A DNA stretch of 64,000 nt, from the NCBI GenBank assembly GCA_029378245.1, contig JARKIF010000032.1:372001-436000 (forward strand), in the 5' to 3' direction. The stretch comes from Roridomyces roridus. Its lineage: Eukaryota; Basidiomycota; Agaricomycetes; Agaricales; Mycenaceae. Each line of letters begins with the position of its first letter. Position 1 is the first letter of the stretch. Positions 55,660 to 64,000 of this stretch are shown here, piece by piece. The notes under the pieces were generated by a model that was not told the origin of the DNA, ran no database searches, and saw nothing but the letters and a program-made list of their open reading frames with translations. The position numbers were made by a program, and so were the translations under genes.

Positions 55660-56602
55660 CTTTCAGGACGAGCGAGCGACAGCCCATCCTCGAGGTGGTC
55701 TTTATATCCATGTCTATAGTTATGTCGAACGAGCGCCGTACGGAATGCAAACGCGGCCCACATCGCACATAAGAGGGCCATGACGCTCTGAAAACCCTGC
55801 AAAAATGATGAAATCGCGGCGAATGAAAAGGTTGTGGGACATACTTGCCAACGCCGTGGGCCCTATGCCCGCCGACATGCCAAAAATGGTTCGTGAAGAA
55901 TAAAAGTTTCCATACCTGGAGCGCTGGATAGGAGACGGTTGGGTGGACGCCGCCTCGAGGGTAGAAGCTATTTCGTCAAGCGCGCAGGCCTTGAAACCTC
56001 TCTGCGCAATGATGATTTGGACGAAGGGTAGGCGTTCACATTGTACCGGATGGCAGAGACCTTTTGTGCTCGATTTGACGCTGTGGACGTGGACAGACTC
56101 TCTAGCAGCGTTGAAGAGTCGTTTCCACAAACGTAAGTACTAGAGAGGGCGGACTTGGAGTTGGGAGTTGGGGTAGACTTGGAACGTTGGCAAGACGCCC
56201 AACGTGACGCGTCACCAGCAAGCTTGATACCCAGCGCCTGGTACCCTTTTCATGCGCCACCTCAAGGACAATGCGGGACCAGAGCACACAAAAAGATCAT
56301 TCAAAGAGACTTTTACAGCAAGTAAGTATAGAATTTGTACGAACTACCGGCTCTGCCTACCCACGAGGCAAATGTGGGCAAGCGCGACAAAAGTCAAGCA
56401 CTAAGAAATCCGGTCCATTTCCGCACTACTTTGGCACAACCCAGCCAGGGAATGGCGGTGACTTGCAATTTGACATGAGTGCGTGAAGAGAAAAAAAGAT
56501 GGCTGATGGACGGCTTATAAAGCCGCTCGGATAACCCCATTTGGACACACACACAGAGAAGTCCCAGAGAAATTCCAATCTAGAAATACAGCTTTTATCT
56601 AT
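55660..56602. other. Intergenic, no confident gene
   Basis: About 940 bp. A minus-strand frame of 136 codons (56130-55720) is open, with no domain, signal peptide or splice support. The right end near 56500-56600 is AT-rich and should be the 3' flank of the peptidase gene. Confidence 0.4.
55700..55706 (-). promoter_or_regulatory. TATA-like box of the P450-like gene
   Basis: The minus strand reads GATATAAAG about 40 bp upstream of the ATG at 55659. Confidence 0.45.
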
Positions 56603-58754
56603 TCAAGAAAGGCCAGCAGCAGTTCGCATAGCAGGGTAGTTGGGCGAGCCCAAGCCAGTGACCGGGTCCCATCCAGCCTTGGCCGAGAACCCTTGGGTTC
56701 CGCACCCGGGGTTGGTGCCAGACTTGATATCGTTGAACGCCTGGGGGTTGGCGTACAACCACGGGTTCAGGTACCCAAGGACAGGCTTGCCAGCGTTAAG
56801 GAGCTCGCTGTTGAGCAGACCAATGACCGACGCGAAGATAGGGCTGGAGCACGACGTGCCGTCAACAAGGCCGGTCGAGCCGCCTTGCACGATCCAGACG
56901 TTCTCGCCAGAGGCAGAGACATCGGGGTACCCGCGGCCGGTGGTGTTGTAGAGGCCCTTGTACTGCGTGCCGATGGAGGTGATGTACGACGACACGGCGG
57001 ATGCCTCTGCAGGACAAAGTCAATATTCATAGAAGGGGACAAGGGCAAAGACGCACGCCAGGTCTGCTGGGGGAAGTAGTTGGAGAAACCGCCGGCGGAG
57101 AGAGCAGCACCGGTTTCAGTGGCACCGCCAGTGGTGGCACCAACGAGAGTAACGCTAAATGCTAGATGAGCGAACCGTCGGGTGAAAGCCGTTGTACGTA
57201 CAAGGGGCAGGTAGGGAAGGTCGGCAAGAAAGCCTTCCCGGAGCACGACTCGCCGGGAGTAGCAGCGACACCACCGTCACCGGAAGCAAACAGGATCGAA
57301 ACACCACGAGCGGTCAGCTGCATGTACGAGTCGCACATCGCGCTGCAAGAGATGAGGGGTTTGAGCAGAAAAAGGAGGGTGAGAGACGTACAAGGTAAGA
57401 GCCTTGGACAAGGAAGCCTCCGTGTTGAAACCGTAACTGTACGAAAGTCGTGAGCACTCGTGGGGCGCCGAGTCAGTGATTCGGCTTACGAAGTAGTGAG
57501 GACCTGGGGAGGCGCAGACTCCGCAATCAGGGCGGTAATGATGTCCAAGAAACCCTCATCGGCGCCGTCTTTCGTGGTCTCACCAACGCTGACGAAGGTA
57601 ACAGGAACGCCAGTGGCAAGGCCAACGGTGTACTGGATATCCAAGTCTAGCTCATCCATTTAGCTGGAACCGGTGGGACGCGGATGAAAGACTTACCGGC
57701 CTCGACACCGGCCTGGCTACGAGTCTGGGAGTTGGTGCCTCCATCGACGGACGTGAGACTGAAGTTGGTCGCAGAGCTCACGTCGGTACGTTGCGCCTTG
57801 AGGAATTGGGTCAAGTCGGCTTGGTTGGCGAACTGGTCGTCTACAGAAATTCAAGTTAAAATGATACGTGAATGAAGTGCCACCCACCAAAGCCAGCGAC
57901 GCCAATCACACTGTTCTTGTTCGTCGCGGGAGTGAGTGGGATCGAGTACATGTTCTGGAGGCAAGTAGGGGTGATGGTCGCTGTGAAGGACATTTAATGC
58001 AAATACGTCGCATGAGTGAATGTGACTTACAGCTGCAGCTGGCGGCAACAGTGGCGCGTGTAGGGACTTCAGCAGCCTGGACCTTGGACTCGCTCTTGAT
58101 GAATTTAGGAGCAGCCCGACGAGGACCGTTGAAGCTGGATGTACCCGTAAACAGAAAAACAAAATGGCCAAGAGTAGTAACTCACGAGACAGTGGGGGTA
58201 ACGACCTTGATGTGCGACTGCAGAGAAGCAGGGATCGAGTACTCCATCGTGCGGATGGACTCTTGGCCGCTCTCAATGTGCGTAAAGACGGAAAAGTCCG
58301 CGCTGAGGAGCGCGTTGGCCTTCTCGGCCGAGACGGAGATGGAGATCCAGTCGCCAGCGGGCGACGCAGATGTGGAGGAGACGCCGTTGTCCGACAGCCA
58401 TTGAGCAACGGCAGTGGCCGTCTCCTCAGAGGGGCGCGCAAAGGCGGCGACCTATCGTCATCATTAACATTTAAGCTGGCAAATCGAAGCGGAAGTGCTT
58501 ACCTCTTCGCTGGAGAGCCATTGTCCGTATGATTCACTGGCAGGGTCAGCTGCAGCGTTGAGAGCAGCCTCAAGACCGGCCAAGTTGTTTTGCACCAAGT
58601 TGAGGCGCAGGTTGAGCGTCTCCGAGCCGGTAACAACCTTGGTCAACGCAAACCCGGCGGGAACGGCGTCACGACGCTCATGGAGCGCCATGGAAATGGG
58701 CTTTGCCGACGCGAGCGTCAGGGCAAGTGTGACGAGGTAGGCGACTGCGAGCAT
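56603..58754 (-). CDS. Secreted S53 peptidase (sedolisin/tripeptidyl-peptidase type)
   Basis: Multi-exon prepro-protease, about 570 residues. Signal peptide MLAVAYLVTLALTLASA, then the pro-kumamolisin domain: HERRDAVPAGFALTKVV, TLNLRLNLVQNNLAGLEAAL, DPASESYGQWLSSEEV, VAQWLSDNGV and VTPTVSFNGPRRA. The mature enzyme follows with ITPTCLQNMYSIPL, VIGVAGFDDQFANQADLTQF, and the catalytic Glu/Asp pair in GVEADLDIQYTVGLA, then TTSYGF, SILFASGDGGV (oxyanion Asp), FPTCPFVTLVGATTG, GRGYPDVSASGENV, the nucleophile in DGTSCSSPIFASVIGLLN and the C-terminal calcium site DIKSGTNPGCG-AGWDPVTGLGSPNY. All S53 residues are in place; the residue after the catalytic Ser is Cys rather than the usual Ala. An acid-acting secreted endo- or tripeptidyl-peptidase for protein degradation. 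Confidence 0.9.
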
Positions 58755-59380
58755 CTTGCGAGGGGAGCGCCGGATGAGCAGCGGAGGTCCCCAGCTTGAT
58801 TGCATTTATACTTGCACGATATCTAGAGTCCATGCGCGATGCTTGAGCTAGCCATGTGCTTCTCGGAAGCAACACACGGCCAATAGAGACCATGACGGGG
58901 GGAAAAGGTGCTGGCGGGGTGCTCCTGTGATCTTAGGCGGGGGAAACGATCAAGGAGAAGAGGTTTTCGGAGGTTCTCGGTGCGGGGGCCCGCGTGCGAT
59001 CGTCAAGATAAACGCGCCTGTCAGGGCCAAGACTTCCAAGCCCGGTGCACATAACGACGTCCTTGTGATCTTGTGTGAGAGACCAAGTCCCTGCAGGTCA
59101 CTGCCAGCAAAGCAAAAGGGCCGAACAACGATAAGGAATGTTGGCAGTCTCGAGATGGGGTGTTCGGCGAAAATTCCACATTGTTGAAGAGTCAAGGAAG
59201 AGATTTACATAACCGAGCATCATGTGCCCCACATTTCCGGCGCGCTCTCACCAAGCACTTATCGCGTTCGAAATTCGAATATATTACAGCCAATAGAGGT
59301 TCCAATCATGCTAAAAGTGCTATCAAGTCCAGATGTAAGGTAGTTATAAGTAAGTGAATCAATGCGCTGTCCTCCGAATC
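58755..59380. other. Intergenic, no gene seen
   Basis: About 625 bp: promoter of the peptidase gene on the left and the 3' flank of the intersectin-like gene on the right. No protein-like frame. Confidence 0.5.
58805..58810 (-). promoter_or_regulatory. TATA-like box of the S53 peptidase gene
   Basis: The minus strand reads GTATAAATGC about 52 bp upstream of the ATG at 58754, which supports that start over an in-frame ATG at 58805. Confidence 0.45.
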
Positions 59381-62300
59381 TCATGCAGACGGTATTTTGC
59401 GTGCTCCCCGTTTCTCAGCATCCACACATCTTCGGCTCGCCGCTTCTATCTCGTTCATCCACACTGCATGCAAATCAATAAATCGTGTGTATCATATAGA
59501 GAGATAACTCACGTTGACAATCCCGGACACTAGATGCCCGGAGCGCAATGGCCTCTCCACCACGAGGGTAAGGCAGTGAAATCTGGAAGGTATCATCTAG
59601 TCATGCCAGCATTAGCCACTTCACAGTCGGGCGTCAAACGATGTTACAAACCTTTGCCCCCGGGAGCATCCTTCACTTGAGCCTCGTTGAGAGAAATAGG
59701 CATGCGATACAGCGTCTTCATGCTCGCGTCCGTGAGGACCAAGATATCGCTACACAAGAACCCGTAAAGCTTACGCCCGCTCTTGCCCTTGATGAGCGGT
59801 CCCTCTTTCAGCAACCGCCGCATGCCCATATGACGAGTCGGGGCGGTAAGATCGAGTCGTCTGCACTCAGAGTCAACCTTCATGGATGGAGAGACCGCGG
59901 GTAGTACTCACCCCTGGCCGACCCATAGATTCTGAGATATTCGTTTCAACGTCTCCCGACCCTCCTGCTCTCGTATTGACTCGTTAATGTGCTCAAGGAT
60001 CTTCTCGGCAGTCGCCACCGCCCTCTGGATCGCCTTGTGTTCCTCGCCCGGTTCTGTGTAGTGCAGAATCTATCGCAGTATAAGAACACACTCTCCGCAT
60101 TTGTAGCATTCCTCACCTGCTTCAGTAACAGCGGATATCTCGTGATACGTTGCACTGCGCGTCGGATGATTAGTACATGTCGCTCTCGGGCAAGTGTTAT
60201 TTACTCGGGGCAAGTAGATAACTCGACAGATCCAAGTTGCGGACAGCCGGGTCATCCTTCAAGCGCTGTGGCAAGGAGTCAACGAACAGTGCCGGGCACA
60301 CCTGGATGGGCAGGCATACCTGGAGATGACTCGCCAAGTCCGGATTAGAATCCCGTAAGGACTTGAGCACCTTTATGGCTGTCCCTTGATTGACGCAGTA
60401 CTCCTACAAGGAAATTTATCTTATCCTCAGTCAGTTTCAAGTAAGGAAGCGACGCACCATATAAACAGCCATATTAGCCATGTGGTTTTGCAGAATATCT
60501 CCAATCCTATCGATATACAGCCGACAATCTTTCTGCCGCTCTTCAAGGGAGCTCATGAATGTCTGCAGTAAATCATCAGCGGGAGCCCGAGGTCTGGCAA
60601 GTAAAATCACCGTATTGGTCAACAACAGATCTTCGACATTGGCAAAAATGACGGTGATCGCTTTCAAGTCCAAAAGCGGTAGCATGCTCGAGTAAAAGGT
60701 CTCCACAATGAGCTGGAGATCGCTGACATACGCATTTTCAGTGCTAATGAGCTCAAAGATGGCCTATCCTCGGTGTGAGCACCCAGCCAACGTGGACTGC
60801 AAAAAGAAATCGCACCTCCTGTCGCCGTCGTTCACTGGTCGGAATCCCTTCTAGCGCAGACTTGTCAACTAAACTCGCCCAGGACTACAAACAGCTCAAT
60901 CACCAGAAATGCAAAGAAAGAAAGAAAGAAAAAACTCACACTCCCAAAAGCAGGACTATTCCCTCTCGACCCCGCACTCTCGGACGTCTGCAAAATCGGC
61001 GCAGAAATAGTCGGCCTTCGATCCGCCGCCTCGTTCACAGGCGTCTTCCTCCCCAAGAAATTCAAAAGATTCGAATACTTGCCCTCCGAAGACGAACTCG
61101 TCGACATCGTCATCGAAGGCGCGACAGATATCGTCGGCGACGCCTCCACCGAGGCAACCGAGAGCCTATTCCGATGATGTCCACGGTAGGCCTCGTATCT
61201 ATCAAACGCATCGTCAAGGTGCGTCGCAACGTCGAGTTCCGGGACAGGAGGCAGTTCTTTGCTAGCCGAATAAGACGAGGAAGAGGATATAACAGACGAC
61301 CGATCCGGAGCTGCGGGAGGCGGTCTTCGAGTTGCTTGCTTCATAGACCTTCTCCGCACCGGTCGCGGTGGAGGCTTTACATCCTTCTGAACAATCAAGC
61401 CAGCAGCCTCGAGGACTCTTTGACGCTCATTCTCTCGAGCTTCAGAGTCCGACTCGGAATCGTCGTCGCTAAAAGAAAGGTACTCGTCAGAATCTGAATC
61501 CGAGTCTGATTCATTGGATTCCCGAGGCTCAGCAGCAGCAGCGACAGGCGTTTCAGGAGCACTTTCAATAGCAGCAGGACTCGCCGAGCGCACATGCTCC
61601 CGGTCAGTAATCGTCGTCCCCGATGATGGTACTGCCAAGGTGAAATGTTCAATGTTCCGAAGTGTTTAGATTCAAATTTTGTCGATGGGGGGTACATGTA
61701 AAGAAAGCAGAAAAAAAATATTTAGCCTGCTTGTCAAAGAAGAGGATAGGGTAAACAGAGGGGACTCAAGATTAATGAATGGACTAACCCTCAGCGACAT
61801 CGAGGTAGGCGGCGGGCACGATGTAGACCGAGCCGTCACGTTCCACCTTCCACCACTCTTCCTCGCTGGTGTCCACGACGGTAAGGGTTTCGCCCTCGGA
61901 GAAGGACAGCTCGTCGGGGTTGCCGGAATTGTAGTCGTACAACGCCTTGGCTTTCACTGTAACAAAGTTCGTCAATAAAGAGAACTTGTACAAGACAAAG
62001 ATAGCGCACTGATGTGGACTTCCTGCACGTAGGTTTTGGGGAACAAGCCCGCCTTGCCGTTGGAAAGTTTGCCAAACCACCAATCACCATTCGTCTTGGA
62101 CGGGTTGGCGGTCAGAATGACATTCTCGGGGAATGCTAAAAGAAATTCAGTGATCAAATCACGCGAGCCACGAATCCGACTTGCAGATATCTTCCGCGCC
62201 ATCGGCCTCGTACGCATACAGCGACCGTACCCTCAAATCTAAAACCCAATCAGAAAATTGGGCGTTTTTGGCCACACAGCAACTCACTAGTGGATTTGTC

Positions 62301-64000
62301 GATGTCCGCCATCAAATCCGACATGGGCTCATCAACGTGAATGTCCGGAATCGGGGCAGGCGCAGGCGCAGGCGGCGCATACGGCGAATCCGGTTCATCC
62401 TCATACTCTTCCCTCATCGACGGCATGCGGTCAACAACAACAGGAGGCGCAATCTCGGCCGCCAACCCCGCATACCAATCCACCGACTGGCGATTACTGC
62501 TCGTATTACTGATCGCACTCGTCGAAGTGGACTCGAGCATAGGAGGTTCGGGAGAAGGTACGCGAGGCGCAGCGTTGATATGCGCAGGAGGCGCAGTGTC
62601 ACCGAGGACCTGGCCAGCGCCAGGGGCACCGCTCTTGTCCACGGTGACCGCCTTGCGAAGCTTCATACCGCCTTGGATGGAACGCATGAGCGCGCTGACG
62701 TCACCCGAACCTGCAGCAGCAGCAGCAACAGGGGCAGCCATCGCCATGGGCGGCGGCGGCGGAGCTGGCGGGCCCGGAGGCGGAGGAGGCGGGGGAGGCG
62801 CTCCAGCAACCGGCGACATGGGAGTGGCAGGGGTTCCACTCCTCGAAGTCGTAGCGGGCGGCCCAGAAGGCAGAATATTCCCAAACAACTGCTTGGCAAT
62901 ATTCTCCCTCCTCAGCCTGGAACCTGGAGCATCGTCGTCGCTGCTGTCACCATCCTCAACGTCAGCTTCCTTGATATCATCCCAGTCATCGTCGATGCCA
63001 GAAGCCGCGGTATTGTACGACGGGAAGGGGTTCTTGCGCGCTTGAGACGCCGCTGGAGCAGGTGGAGCAGGTGGCGGCGGTGGAGCAGCAGGAGCAGAGG
63101 ATGCAGCCCAAGGATTAGTGGAAGGAGCAGCAGCAGGTGGCGTCGGGCCCCCACCCTGACTCATCAACCGATTAAACGGATTCGTCTTGCTCTTCTCCGG
63201 GGGCGTCGTCACTGGCGTTGCCATGGGCGGCGGCGTCGGCGCAGCAACCATTACAGGCGATTCCGACCTGGTGCTCAAACTCGACCTCGTGCTCAAACTG
63301 GCCACACTATCAGCGGCAGCGGCAGCAGCAGCAGCCTCTCTTTCCCTCTCCTTTTCCTCCTTCTCCTTCCGGGCGCGAATTCTCGCCTGCATCCGCTCCT
63401 CCTCAGCCCGTGCAAGCTCTTCTTCTTCGCGCTCCATCTGCCTCATACGCTCAGCCCGCGCTTCGCGCTGCTTGCGAAGCTGTTCTTCACGCGCACGGAA
63501 GGTTTCCTCTTCGGGATCAACCTCGGGCACAGCAGGTGCAGGTGCCGGCGGCGGGGCAGGAGCAGGAGCAGGAGGCGCAGCCCGAGAACGGGGTTTGGGT
63601 GGAGGAGGTGCAGCCTTTGGTTTCGGTGGCGGTGGCGCAGCCTTGGGCGTCGGCGCAGGAGCGGGCGTCGGCGTGGGTGGCGCAGCTTTGACCGTGGGAG
63701 TCGGCGCAGGAGTAGGCTCCCTTCCTTCCTTCACCGCCTTCTCGTTCGCCAACCTCTCCCTCCTCGCAGCCTCCCTCTCCTCGGCCTGCTGACTTGCAAT
63801 CCTCGCCTTCTCCTCGGCCTCCTTCCTCTCTGCAGCAAGCCGCTCTTCGATGCTGCTGTCCAGCCCACCAGAGGTGGCCGTGGGGGACGGAGACGAAGCA
63901 GAGGGAGTCACCCCTAATGCAGCCATCCGCGCATCAACTCGGCGTTTGGCTTCAGCACGAGCAAAAGCCTGCCGCTCCTCGGCAGTCATATTCTTCGTAG
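59381..64000 (-). CDS. Intersectin/Cin1-like endocytic scaffold with RhoGEF module (5' partial)
   Basis: Runs off the right edge, so the expected N-terminal EH domains are outside. Visible from the N-side: a charged coiled coil (TAEERQAFARAEAKRRVDAR, AAERKEAEEKARIASQQAEE), Ala/Pro-rich stretches, a second coil (RAERMRQMEREEEELARAEE), Pro-rich FH1-like runs, a WH2 actin-binding motif (LMRSIQGGMKLRKAV, about 62650-62705), and an SH3 domain (SLYAYEADGAEDI-SFPENVIL...NGDWWFGKL...GLFPKTYV). A second SH3 follows (AKALYDYNSGNPDELSFSEG...EEEWWKVE), then an acidic Ser/Asp run, a DH (RhoGEF) domain with VPMQRITRYPLLLKQIL, and a PH domain ending SVRDCQLWMNEIEAASRR. This matches Cryptococcus Cin1 and animal intersectin-L: links clathrin endocytosis to actin and Cdc42. 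One intron (62136-62184) uses a GC donor. Stop at 59381. Confidence 0.9.

Noticed and set aside
55720..56130. Minus-strand 136-codon frame as a gene
   Set aside because: It has no recognisable motif or splice support, and contains residue runs unlike its neighbours; kept only as a note.
62181..63917. Plus-strand open frame of 578 codons
   Set aside because: It lies opposite the Ala/Pro/Arg/Glu-rich coding region of the intersectin-like gene, whose minus-strand frame has real domains; the plus frame is Arg/Ser-rich low complexity caused by the biased composition.
1..64000. tRNA, rRNA, CRISPR or riboswitch elements
   Set aside because: No cloverleaf, repeat-spacer array or TPP-type core was recognised by eye on either strand; a covariance-model scan would be needed to exclude them fully.

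Overview
The window is nuclear DNA of a filamentous basidiomycete. The evidence is dense genes split by many introns of about 45-65 bp with GT/AG ends and a CTnAC-like branch site, proteins typical of Agaricomycetes (DUF6534-like membrane proteins, F-box proteins with the LLxSNDPPLD leader, an intersectin-like endocytic protein with a RhoGEF module), and no bacterial signals. The F-box and P450-like families recall Rhizoctonia/Ceratobasidium relatives, but that placement is inference. No tRNA, rRNA or CRISPR array was recognised.

Left part (1-8 kb): the 3' end of a dual-specificity-phosphatase-like gene with a degenerate active site, a hotdog thioesterase-like gene, a MARVEL-like four-helix membrane protein, a formate/nitrite transporter, and a fused HMP-P kinase/TenA thiamine gene (THI20 type). 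From 8 to 14.1 kb a two-gene block (F-box protein on +, uncharacterised acidic protein on -) occurs twice in tandem; the second F-box copy is broken by a 7-bp duplication and has lost about 225 bp. From 14.3 to 19.5 kb lie a small secreted protein and two coiled-coil genes, one ending in a Cys-rich zinc-type module and one carrying an internal tandem duplication of about 655 bp.

Middle (21-31 kb): a divergent P450-like gene, a mitochondrial-type tryptophanyl-tRNA synthetase and the NatC subunit NAA35 transcribed head-to-head with 58 bp between start codons, a DUF6534-like membrane protein, then a CpG-depleted, gene-free stretch of about 1.2 kb that looks like an old methylated repeat.

31-51 kb is the most rearranged part. 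Three paralogous ACS-family (Dal5/Tna1-like) transporters share an identical C-terminal end. Between the first and the other two lie a DHA1 drug:H+ antiporter and a structure with 1.7-kb inverted arms (36878-38610 and 44047-45787). Each arm carries an almost identical copy of an uncharacterised gene with its promoter. The 5.4-kb core holds two SDR genes, two F-box/LRR-like genes and an SDR 3' remnant, arranged as a nested tandem duplication. The right-hand SDR has lost its first exon exactly at the arm junction.

Right end (51-64 kb): a second DUF6534-like gene, a second P450-like gene, a secreted S53 (sedolisin) peptidase, and the greater part of an intersectin/Cin1-like protein (coiled coil, Pro-rich, WH2, two SH3, DH-PH) whose N-terminus lies beyond the window. 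Two GC-AG introns were found in this part.
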